From: Aquilaria yunnanensis
Taxonomy: Eukaryota; Streptophyta; Magnoliopsida; Malvales; Thymelaeaceae
Length of the DNA stretch: 64,000 bases
Reading direction: 5' to 3'
Assembly (NCBI GenBank): GCA_039654915.1
Contig: CM077599.1
Location: 18,354,501-18,418,500, forward strand
The notes under the pieces: generated by a model
What the model was told of the DNA's origin: nothing
The model's input: only the letters and a program-made list of their open reading frames with translations
Databases searched by the model: none
Shown here: positions 10,926 through 21,400 of the stretch, in pieces
Layout of the letters: every line of letters begins with the position of its first letter
How positions within the stretch are numbered: the first letter of the stretch is position 1
Made by a program: the position numbers and the translations under genes

Positions 10926-12346
10926 TGTTGGATTTGTTCCATTCATGGCTCACATTTATTTGATTTTGATGATAACAAAACATATTTGTTTTATGTGTTT
11001 CAAAGCTTTACCTAAATATTTATACATTGGTCTTTTATTGATAAAGTTTTGATCTTTGGAAGGAAAATTATTTCATAAGTATATTTGAAGTATTTATGTT
11101 GATTCAAGCATTGCTTGTGAAGGAAAAAATCATTTTGGAGAAAAATTCATTGAAGTTTGAAAGTTTGGAAGTAAGAAAATCCTGGAACTGTGTTTTCAAC
11201 AGAGTGAAATGTTTTCAACCGGGTGAAACTGGAATCAGTTTTTGAACCCGAGAGAATTTTATCTTTGGACAAGAAAAAGAATTTTATCTCTGGACCAGAA
11301 AATCATTCGAGTGAAATGTTTTCAACTGGGTGAAACTGGAGTCAGTTTTCGAACCCGAGAGAATTTTATTTCTGGACAAGAAAATCATTTGAGTGAAATT
11401 TTTTCAATCGGGTGAAACTGGACTCAGTTTTCGAACCTGAGAGCATTTTATTTTTGGACAAGAAAATCATTCGAATGAAAAATTTTCAACCGGGTGAAAC
11501 TTGGATTCCAGACCTACGCGCGAGTTTTCGGTTCGAAAAATCTTTGAAAAATAAATATAAATTCATGCCACGTCAGATTTCCACATTTATAAAGTGCTGA
11601 CAGCTCATTAATTACAAATATAGCCGTTGGAAGTCAAACATTGAATTTCGTTATCAGACAGAATTTTCAACCGGATAAAAATATTTTACCCAGGTGAAAC
11701 TTGGCGACAGATGCAAAAACCTGTCAAATTTGACAGCAACGGTCACCTGCTTTCTTGGAGACATTTCTGACCTTCCCAACGGTTCTTCAACGTCTCTTTG
11801 GCCCCCAAATAAGCATAAATACATGGAAAAACACCTTGGAGATAACTTTTGGTCATTAGAAGTGAAGATTCATCATCAAATACTCATCAAAGTGTTCATC
11901 ATTTGAAAAAAGAGCCAAGAGTTGTGCTTTCACTTGTATATCTAGCTTGAGTGCTATTGTGTGAGCTTGTGAGTTTGTAAAACATTTCAAGTCTTAGAAT
12001 CTCTTAAGTGTAGAGTGGTTTCTAGTGAGCCTTGGAGAAAACTAGAGATTGGTTGAGTGTGAACCTTGAAGAAAACACCATTGTAATCTTGATCAAGAGA
12101 TAATAGAGGAATTCTCAAGTGGGCAAACTTGAGGAGAGGACGTAGACTCCGGTTGGTGGAGTTTAACCTCTATAAATCCCGGTGCATTCTTTTCTTTATC
12201 TCTTTTATTTACTTGCTTTATTTGTGATTAATATTACTTGATTTGTTGTTGATTTTTGGTTAAGTAAATTTAGTTGCAAATTTTGATTTTACTAAAGTTT
12301 TTAATACAACCAATTCACCCCCCTCTTGGTTGTACTTGGGCCAATA
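10926..12346 (+). repeat. 3' LTR of the gag-only Copia element
   Basis: 1421 bp beginning TGTTGGATTTG and ending GGGCCAATA, a one-base change from the canonical CA end. It is close to the 5' LTR overall, with a rearranged 82-bp repeat array and without the extra TGGTTTCTAGTGAG segment. Confidence 0.92.
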
Positions 12347-12399
12347 AACACCTTGGACACATGTATACTTCAATTTTAGATATGTCTAGGGTAATGATG

Positions 12400-13480
12400 G
12401 AGTCTTCTTTTTGGGCATAAGCATCTCCAGAGTCCAAACTAACCTATGTTGGAAGATTGGCGATGGGAGCTCTGTTGACATGTGGAGGGACTATTGGGTT
12501 CTTGGTTTTTCTCCAGACAAATTGGTAGGCCGATGTTTGTAGCTCACTGTTTAGGGTGGAGTTAAAGTCACGAACTGGTTTATTCCTCGTACTAATCTAT
12601 GAGATTTTGGCCTTCTTCGTTGTGTCATTCACAAGGATGCGGTTGAGGTGATTGCACTGAATGCTCAGCATGTGGCTTGTGATTTTCGTAACTAGCTAGG
12701 TATGTGATGAGGCAAGTGATGGATCCTTTTCAGTGAAAAAAAAAAAAAAGACATGTAAAGGCCGAGCTCGAAAAAATTTCTACGACTCCAAGCTCATTGA
12801 ACTCAGCCCCCATTCGCTTTTCCTTTAAGCATCTATGGGCTCTTGACGTTCCTCTTAAGATCAAGATATTTGTTTGGAAATGTATCTATAATGCCCTTCC
12901 TACAAAAACAAAGCTCCTGAAATGAAATGTCGTGGCACCCCCCTATTGTCCCAGCTGTGGGCTAGTGGACGAGGGCATATCACACCTGTTTCTCATTGCC
13001 TAGTGTTGAGGAATGTGTAGCTCAACACTACGGGCATTTTAACACTAAACCCAAATGAGGATATGCTAGCTTGGCTGCTTCATAATCTTTCTTCCAACTT
13101 CAATGGTAATTTGAAAGGTTCTTATGTTTATCCCGCTTTGGTACTTATGGCTCGAGCACAACTCCAAAGTTATTTCAAGCCAAATTATTAAAGCCTTATG
13201 AGCTCCTTGTTCATGACATTCAATTATCAAGTCAACACAAGGTGTACATATGTGAGAACTTTCAACTCTACCCACATCCTCGTGTTCAAGTGTGGGGCCA
13301 TGCTCATTTCTTCCCTTTCCTTACCATCTTCTATGCTGATGGTGTCCAGAATTCCTCTCAATGGGGTGTTGTTGGACATGACAGGTCTTTCAATCGGGTC
13401 TTACAAGTGTTGCTAGTTACATCATTGGTGATTGTCCCTTTTGCATTGTCCCTTTTGAGCGCTATCTGAGTGCTGTGAAT
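12400..13480 (+). pseudogene. LINE (L1-type) ORF2 3' relic
   Basis: Broken reading frames match the region downstream of reverse transcriptase in plant LINEs. WKIGDGSSVDMWRDYWVLG lies near 12450-12510. A zf-RVT domain (HLWALDVPLKIKIFVWK, YNALPTKTKLL, APPYCPSCGL, DEGISHLF) lies near 12830-13000. A weak RNase-H-like stretch (FYADGVQNSSQWGVVGHDR) lies near 13330-13390. Several stops and frame changes interrupt it. No RT domain is visible, so it is 5'-truncated or was partly lost before the Copia insertion at its left side. Confidence 0.7.
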
Positions 13481-14722
13481 CGCCTAAACATATCACCATT
13501 CTTATAAATTGTCTTAAAGTTTTATTTCAGATCTCATATTATAGTTCGATCCACTTAAATGACAAAGCAAATATTTGGAAATTTTAACACCTTGTCAATT
13601 TTTTTTTTCCAAGTCACCTTGATTGTTATCTATTGCATTGGTCTCGAATAAGCCCATCGATTTGCCATTACAACTCTTAGGTCTTCTATCCCTTAGTTTT
13701 CTGGTTCTTTACTTTCTAAATACCAAAAAAAAAAAGTCTTGAAAGGTCAAAATGAGGAAAGTGTAGGTTAAGTCAAACTTTAGGTGATTCTTGAAAGTTT
13801 ACCTAACCAAAATAACAAAATAAATCATAGATAATTGTTAGTTAATTAAGAAGGTTTTCAATTATACCATTAACTTTCGTCACTTTCAATTACAATCAAA
13901 TCAATAATATAGAAATAATATCGTTTCATTTTTTCTATTTTTGTTGATAGAAATTAAAATAGAGAGCAGTATCTGTACTAAAAATTTTACAAAATTCTGT
14001 ATGATATAGTTTGATTCATGATTAATAAAATAAATTAGATTTTTTAGTTTTCTGACATCTAGCCAAATACTCATCAAACATAATTTTATATAAGTTTTAG
14101 AACCAATTGTTCATACATGTAACAAAATACTCCATTTGTCTTCATAATGAAGCATTTCTCTGAGCACAAAAATTAAGATATGTGTAATTTATGTATTTTT
14201 TTTTTTACAAAAAACTACCTTTTTAAAGAAAAATTTTTATGTATTGAGAATTTAAATGAGAATTAAAGAAAGAATTTTTTTTTTCGTTTTAAAATAATAT
14301 ATAAAAATAGTAAGGTAATTTAAATGTTAAAAAAAAATTAAAAAGAAACAATTTAACCTTTTTAGGACCATCCAAAAAAATAATGGTTTATGATTTTTAT
14401 AACGTAGAAAGTATTAAAATATAATGATGACAAAGAAATGAAGAGGCACGCATAGGTGTAACTACAATAAAACTGGAAAACATCAATGACTTGATTGAAA
14501 TCAATACAAAATTAAGGGGTTGTTCATATCCCATTATCTTAAAGTAATTCAAGCTTATTAAGGCATCGGGATGAGGTGTCTCACGGGTTACAAATAACCC
14601 GACTTGGGGTCTTAACAAATCGCTTCCATTTTCTCTTATTTTACACCTGTGTCATGAGTGTAATAAATGGTAATTAATGTAATAAATTTATGATGAAGGG
14701 TATAATATTTATTATATCAACA
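13481..14722. other. AT-rich intergenic sequence
   Basis: No gene is recognised. Apart from the possible Stowaway element listed separately, I see only A/T-rich low-complexity sequence. Confidence 0.6.
14130..14411. mobile_element. Degenerate Stowaway-like MITE
   Basis: Flanked by TA on both sides (14128-14129 and 14412-14413). The left end CTCCATTTGTCTTCATAATG and the right end in reverse complement (CTTTCTACGTTATAAAAATC) show partial similarity to each other and to Stowaway ends. The AT-rich interior has no coding capacity. Confidence 0.4.
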
Positions 14723-14731
14723 AAATTGGAG

Positions 14732-14766
14732 CGAAAATTCTTGGATCCACCGGGTGGACATACACC
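14732..14766 (+). repeat. Left terminal repeat of the Mutator-like element
   Basis: 35 bp beginning CGAAAATTCTTGG, with the conserved inner part CCACCGGGTGGACATACACC. CCGGGTG and CACCCGG, extending 2 bp beyond the repeat, form a hairpin with a six-base loop. The transposase promoter probably lies between here and 15026. Confidence 0.75.
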
Positions 14767-15026
14767 CGGTTAGGAAACGTGAAAGTTACAGTTAAGTAGG
14801 CAGAATATGGAAACATGGTTCAGTTAGGAAGTCACGATTAGTGTAATCAATTTACCATTTATATAATATTCAAAATGGATATTTTTCATACCAGTTTGAG
14901 TTGCGGCAATTCCCTTCTTCACAAAGTTCAAACTCTTTTTTTGCATCCAAAAATTCTCGTTATTCAAGCATCAGATAATTTTTTTGTCCATAGAGTTCTT
15001 TTTTTTTTTCTGAAAGTTCGTATAAA

Positions 15027-17817
15027 ATGGTGTTTGACCTAAACGAAAGCCCAGCAGTTGAAGAAGTGTATAGTGGTGCTGAGGCGGGAAAAGGAGAGGG
15101 GGAAGTAATTTGCGGTTTTGATGAAGAAAATAGTTGCGAAGTAAACGTTCAATATTTTGAAAAGGGAAAAGAGGTCGCTGATGACTGTGTGAATTATGGA
15201 GAAGAATTACGAGGTTTTTATCTAATTTATATGCATATATGTGTTACACTGTAACTTCGTAATGGCATTAAAGATGTTTTTTTTATGCAGCAATCGATGC
15301 TGAAGGAGATGAAGAAGTGGATGTCGATGGTGGTGATGAGGGAGTTGGAGTCGAGGAAGGTGAAACTGAACAGTGTTTAAATTCTCGCAATTTAGGATAG
15401 TGTGTTTGAATTCTGTGTGAAATTGTTTTCACATTTGTCTGCAATTTTGTATGTAACTGTGTGGCATATGTATTAAACTGTAAATAGTATGTATTAAAAT
15501 GTGATATAGTTGTACGCTAATGGTTGTATGCAGTATAAACCAGTATATTTTTTATCTATTTTCAGATTATATTGTCGACTACTCTATGATAAAAGGAGAT
15601 AATGGGTTCGAAGATGTATCCTTCGAAGGTGTTGGTTTTGAGAGTATGGAAGCAGCATATTCATTTTTTAGTCGGTATGCGGTGAATAATGGTTTCAAGG
15701 CTCGTTGGAATAAGCTTCGTTGGAGGCAAAATCAAGTAATTTCTGTAGAGTACTGTTGTCACCGGCAAGGATTCAAAAAGTTAGCGAAGAATAGTGTAGA
15801 AGCACCTTCTTTTCGTAAACATTCTTTGCGTTGTGGATGTGGTGCATATATAAGGTTTAAGTGCAATGAAGAGGGTCAGTGGGTATGTGATCGTCATGTT
15901 CTAAAGCATAACCATTCTTTTCTGCCAATTCAAATGCGACATTTGTTGAACACTTGCAAAGAGATGTCAGAGGAGCAGTTTGGGACAGTTATGACATTGG
16001 TGAATAGTGGAATTCGGATAATTGATACGGTTAGGGTGTTCAACAATGAAGCAGGGGGGCCCGAGCAGTCTGGGTTAAAGAAGAAAATTTTTTTACAATA
16101 AAGTAGCGATGGAAAGGGCTAAAGTGGCTGCGAAAGGTGATGCTGTGTCACTCGTTGAATGTTTCAAAGAGCGGGTTAAAACTGATACTGAGTTTTTTTA
16201 TGCAATTGAAATTGATGAAATGGGTAGATTGAGTAATTTCTTCTGGCGGGATAGCCAAATGAAGGCTGATTACCTAATATTTAGGGATTTTGTGTCGATA
16301 GACACGACTTATCGGACGAACCGATACAACATGTTCTGTGTACCATTGGTTGGTGCAAATCACCACCGGCAGAATGTAATGTTTGGTTGTGCTTTCTTAG
16401 TGGAGCAAAAGGCCAGGGCGTTTGAGTGGCTATTGAGGACATTCTTGAGGAGCATGGATGAAATTGAGCCGAAGACACTTTTCTCGGATCAAGACCATGC
16501 ATTTTTACAAGCTTTCGATAGAGTGTTCAAGGAGACAAAACATGGATTGTGCTTGTGGCATATAGCGGAGAAGGCACCTACCAAGCTTCGTCATTTGTAT
16601 TGTCGTCCTGGATTTCGAGACAAGTTCATGAAATGTCTATATGATTGTTTGACGGAAGAGGAGCTGTATCAGACATGGAATGGAATGTTAGATGAATTTG
16701 GGTGCACTGACGAAAGTTGGTTGCAGTCATTATGGAGGGTGCGTGAAAGATGGGCTTCGAGTTTATGTAGGGATGTTTTTTCTGGAGGTACTTTTCATGA
16801 AATTATTTTTAGTGTTTCATAAAATTGTATATGATCTATATTGTGTTCTCTGTATGGTAGGCAATGGATGCATCTGCTGTTTCAATGTATACTTCTGTAT
16901 ATAGTATGTATGTTAATGGGTGGTGATTGTTTACTTAGTTATGTGAGTATATAGTAATGATATGTACCTCTGGTGATGCAGGTACGCTTGCTACTCAACG
17001 TAGTGAGAGCACTAATAGTGTATTAACATTGCTGGCTAATAAGCAGACAGGTCTTCTTGATATTTTCAAAGCTATTGAGCCTAGGGTGAAGGAATGGAGG
17101 CACAATGAGCTTGAGAAAGATTATAGCAACTATGGGGAGTATGAGGTAACTATCCCAAATGACTTATTGATTCATGCTTCTAATGTTTATAGTTTTAGAA
17201 TTTTCAAAGACTTTCAGGAGCAATTGAGTTTTGCTGTTGGTGCAAAATTTAATATTGTGCACACTACCGGTTCCATTGAAACATTTCAAGTGTCGTTGGG
17301 TCGTCGTGACCCTCGTGAGTTTTTGGTCATGTATGATCCGATTACAAAGTCAGTTGATTGTTCTTGCAAATTCTTCATGCAACAAGGTTTTCTGTGTGCT
17401 CATGCTATCCGGGTGCTAGATGTTAAGGGTGAGGAGGAAATTCCCAAACAATATATTCTAAGGCGTTGGTCTAAAAATGCCAGGTTATACTTGGTTGAAT
17501 GTGAAAGTAATGAAGTGGGACAAGAGCGCTTACAAAAGTTCTGTTGGCGGACAAACTTTATGCGTGAGTGTATTAATCTTCTTGATCACTGTGTTAATGA
17601 TGCCACAGCAAGGACGCGTTTCAATGACGGACTTCAAGTTTTGAAGCAAATGGTGTTGCAAGTAGATCCTGATCTCGGCTCTAGCTCTGCTACGACTATT
17701 GGGACAGGGACTCGTATCCATGATCCAGAGTTTGTGAAAACCAACACTTTTGGTCGGAAAAGGTTGAAAAGTGTAATTGAGAAAGCTCGAAAGTCAAGAG
17801 GAAGGAAGAGGAAATAG
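15027..17817 (+). pseudogene. MULE transposase with FAR1 DNA-binding domain, one frameshift
   Basis: Four exons with consistent phases: 15027-15213, 15291-15359, 15566-16787 and 16982-17817 (TAG). About 770 residues once the frameshift is allowed for. Domains in order: N-terminal MVFDLNESP with a DLNxxP (EAR-like) motif and an acidic stretch; a FAR1 zinc-finger DNA-binding domain (ending DRHVLKHNHSF); a MULE DDE core with SIDTTYRTN (Asp codon 16301-16303), LFSDQDHAF (Asp codon 16497-16499) and GLCLWHI (CxxH); a SWIM zinc finger (CSCKFFMQQGFLCAH); and a basic tail (RKSRGRKRK) that could be nuclear-targeting. A run of seven T at 16088-16094 breaks the frame in exon 3; six T would restore it. 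A stop follows at once (16099-16101). The defect could be real or an assembly error. The enzyme would cut at the element ends. Confidence 0.88.
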
Positions 17818-18440
17818 AAATTGTTACTTATTTTTGTATTTTTTATTTGATTTTTCCTACTTTTCTCACTCAAGATGGATTGAATACTCTCTATGAATTT
17901 ATTTTAATCTTTCACAGTATGGTATTATTATTTCTGAATATGGTTCTTTCATTCTGAACGATCTATGTAGGATTATGGTCTTTGAATGTATTATTCTGGA
18001 TGATGTTTGTAAGATTATGCCATATGATTGTATCATTCTGCCACATGATGTCAAACGTCATGGATGAAGCTGAAATATCTACATAACGTTTGACATGTTA
18101 ACCTACATGCAGTAATGAAGCTATATATCAATGTTACCAAGTTAGTAAACCATCAAATATTTAGTTTACTATTTGGCCGTATGGTATTATTCTTTTGGAA
18201 TATGGCTTTTCCATTTTGTAAGATGTTTGTACAATTCTGGATTAAGAATGTCTCATTCTGGAATATGTCTGTATGAATATGGAATATGGTTGTATCACTA
18301 AGCCAGATAATGTTTACTGTCAAGTACTAAGCTTAAACATGTCTCCAAAATATGTCTATACAAGTAAACCATCCAGTAATAAACTAGTAAACCATCTAAT
18401 ATTCAAATACTAACATAGAGAAAAAGAAAATATCTTAATA
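17818..18440. other. Convergent 3' region between the two element genes
   Basis: AT-rich spacer between the transposase stop and the Ulp1 stop. Short imperfect repeats of TATGGTATTATT, CATTCTGGA and ATGTTTGTA recur through it. Both genes must terminate here. Confidence 0.6.
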
Positions 18441-21400
18441 CTAAGGACTTTCTTCTGCAGCAAGTTTTGCCTTCCTCATCACCTCAACCCTGATTCTATT
18501 GGTCTCATCCTTTATAATTTCAGCTGCAATCGACCGCCGGTAGTAACGTGATGTCCTATCCTGTAGTCAACATACAACATAGAAACGAAGTCTAAGTTAA
18601 GTCGATATTGTAATCTTTACTCACATTCACAGTACATAACGGTTAACTTACCGGTCCAAGATCACTGTCAAACTCTTCCCCTTCGAACAGTTCCATATGT
18701 TTCATAGCAAACACCCCACAGTCTTTATTATTCGACAAATATGCTTTGCCTTTCATTCTTTTCTTCCATTTTGGTGTCATATGTCCCCATTCAAAGTTCT
18801 TGAACACCGAGCATTTTGGGTGTTTGATTGAGTGAAGGTACTCCATTAGAAGGATTGTCTGTTTTTTCATTTTGTAAATAGGAATTACTCACTTTGCAAG
18901 TTGCAGAGCTACCAACAGAAAAAAAAAAAAAGAGAAACGTAACATATAATGTCTATAATGCCTTACCGTTTGCCCTTCCAGCTCACCATACAATCTGAAA
19001 TCCTCTTTCAAATTGTTAATAACATGTATTATCTCGTCTTTGAAGTCTATGCAGACAACATAGTAATGTCCGTGTTGTAATATTGGTAGGAAAACCTGTG
19101 GTAAAGTCCAATGTTACCTCTAAATGTGGTAAGAATAAACAAAAGATGGCAATTGTCAACCAACATATCTAGTTTTTCTATACCAGCTCATACGGTGTGA
19201 TGGAGGGAACCTTATTCGCGAGCAGCCAAACATTAATGGTTTCAGACAAACGCGCAACGATGCTCTTGTTCTCACCTTCCTCTTCATTGCTCAATTCAAC
19301 TCCAACATGATAACCCCCAATAACTAGCTGCATTTTATACAGAAAATCAGAGCTTCAATAATACATACTATACTGACAATAACATATATTCTCACAGAGA
19401 ATAATACATATCTTATACAGAGTAATACATGTATTATCCACATATGTTTAGCCAAAAACAGTCGGTGTAAGCTGGTTTGCTACTAATACATGTATACTCA
19501 CACAGAATAATACATATTATACACATAATAATACATGTCTTACCCAGATATGTGCACTTAAGAACAATCGTCTTGGAACTGATTGTTCACGCTCCTTTGC
19601 ATTAAGGGCCAAACACCATGCATCCATGATCGTAATGTCTATTTCGCTTTTATCTCCCAAAGTTAGAAAACACTCCCGAGAAACTACATGGTTGTGGCCA
19701 TCATCATATAGTAATTCCCTAGTAAAAAAAGAGTTGTTAGACAATGCACGTTCATTCATTATACTTTTGACATTATCACATATGAAATCTTACGATTTAT
19801 CAAGTTCCACACGCATCCCATAATCTACAAGGATTGCATCTTCATTGGGGATTTGATACTTAGAACCGTCCTTCCCCCTTCCTTGCATGAACGGTGACCG
19901 TAAACATGCAGCCTTCAATTTCTTTCTATGTGGCCTCATTGTTTGAAGTTTGGCAGTAGCATTTCCTAATGCATCTTCATCCCCGACATCTTCTACCCCC
20001 ACAACCGTTGTCGCCTTGAAACCTTGATCCAAATCTAAATCGCGTGCATCATGTTGTTCCTTGTCAACTGCAATGTCTGCAGATTCCTTTCCCTTCATTC
20101 CTTCCTGCCCTTCGGCCTGCTTCATCCCTGTCCACATTTACACATTGCCTATGTTATCTTAACATGTTAGTATAACATATGGAGATAATAACCAAAACTA
20201 TGCATTAACAAATACCTGCAGATCCGTACAACAGCTGACAACAAGCTTGCGTAATCTGGTGAATCATTTCTAACGACTCATCCGTAAACTGGCTAAATTG
20301 AGAGCTGCTAACATTTCCTTCCTTTATTGGCTTCAGAAAAGGATGCAATTCCTTCTCCATCTGTGGGAATTGACTGCTCACTCTCTCAACTTGAGACCGG
20401 AACCGTTTGTATGCCTCGCTTGTCTCTTTCCCATATGATATAAGGAGATTCATTTCACTCTCCCAAGATCCGGAGGAGTCTGGCATATCCACCGCCTTTT
20501 TATCCCCTTTCTGACCTAAGTATTCAGCTACTTTATTTGCTTCATCAGTATCCTTAGGTGGAGCCAATCAGCCGTGTCCAAATCCACCAATTTTTCTCCT
20601 TTCCTGCAATAGCCGCCTCAGTACCGCATCATGTGTCCATCCAATTATACGCGGTACTTCTCTAGGTATCATCCGCCGATAAAAAGGGACAACCCGGTCA
20701 AGATATAGCATCTGTATGGACAAAATGATAATATTCAATCAGTTTTAAACATTCAGGATCCACATTAATACAGTTAACACGTAGTTCCAGACATACTAGA
20801 TCTATTAGTCCTCATAAACATAATTGCATACTCATAAACACATATAATTCATAGATGACTACATATTGTCTCTACATTACTACATTGCTCACCCAGTTTA
20901 ACATAATATCACCACCGCAATTCAAAGTAAATGATAAGAGATTCAAGCTTACTTGCAGGAAAAGTAGGCACCCATTCAACATCTGTGGCCTAGTTTCCTG
21001 TTTCCACTTGTACATTTCATCTCCCAACTCTGCCAGTGTAAACGCACAAAAGTTCATCTTCGGAACATCCTCAAGGTTTCTGATAAATCTCAAGAACTTC
21101 CAGTTACAATGTGCCCGGGAAGCGGGTGCCAGTAACCTTGAGACAAGACAGACAATGAAATTTCGTTTGAACTCCTCTCCAGCATCCTTATCTTCCTCAA
21201 CTGCTTTGTCGATTGCAGATACATACGGTCCATCTTTGTTCTTTGTATTGCATTCTGGCCACTTCGCTGCAAATGCCTCCCGGACATCTGAATATGTCTT
21301 AGGACCAAACGGTATGTTTCCATTTGGCAACCCAAGGACTAAACGGACATCATCATCCACCAGCTCAATCTTGCTAGAACCGAGATCAATACTCATGCTG

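Larger units (their letters stand above)
4580..12346 (+). mobile_element. Copia (SIRE/Maximus-like) LTR retrotransposon, gag only, with nested insertions
   Basis: The element is bounded by a perfect 5-bp target duplication AACAC (4575-4579 and 12347-12351). Its LTRs begin TGTTG; the 5' LTR ends CA and the 3' LTR ends TA. A tRNA-iMet-type primer binding site follows the 5' LTR, and a polypurine tract abuts the 3' LTR. The internal region carries a gag with two CCHC knuckles and a coiled coil, as in SIRE elements. Between the gag stop (10330) and the polypurine tract there are only about 580 bp, with no protease, integrase, RT or RNase H. The element is therefore non-autonomous and would depend on a relative's enzymes. 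The LTRs differ by substitutions and indels, so the insertion is not very recent. A 2.5-kb solo LTR splits gag. Confidence 0.92.

Noticed and set aside
15027..17817. Host FAR1-related (FRS) transcription factor gene
   Set aside because: The gene lies between ends with a perfect 9-bp duplication, shares the element with a Ulp1-type gene and has a frameshift, so an element transposase is the better reading.
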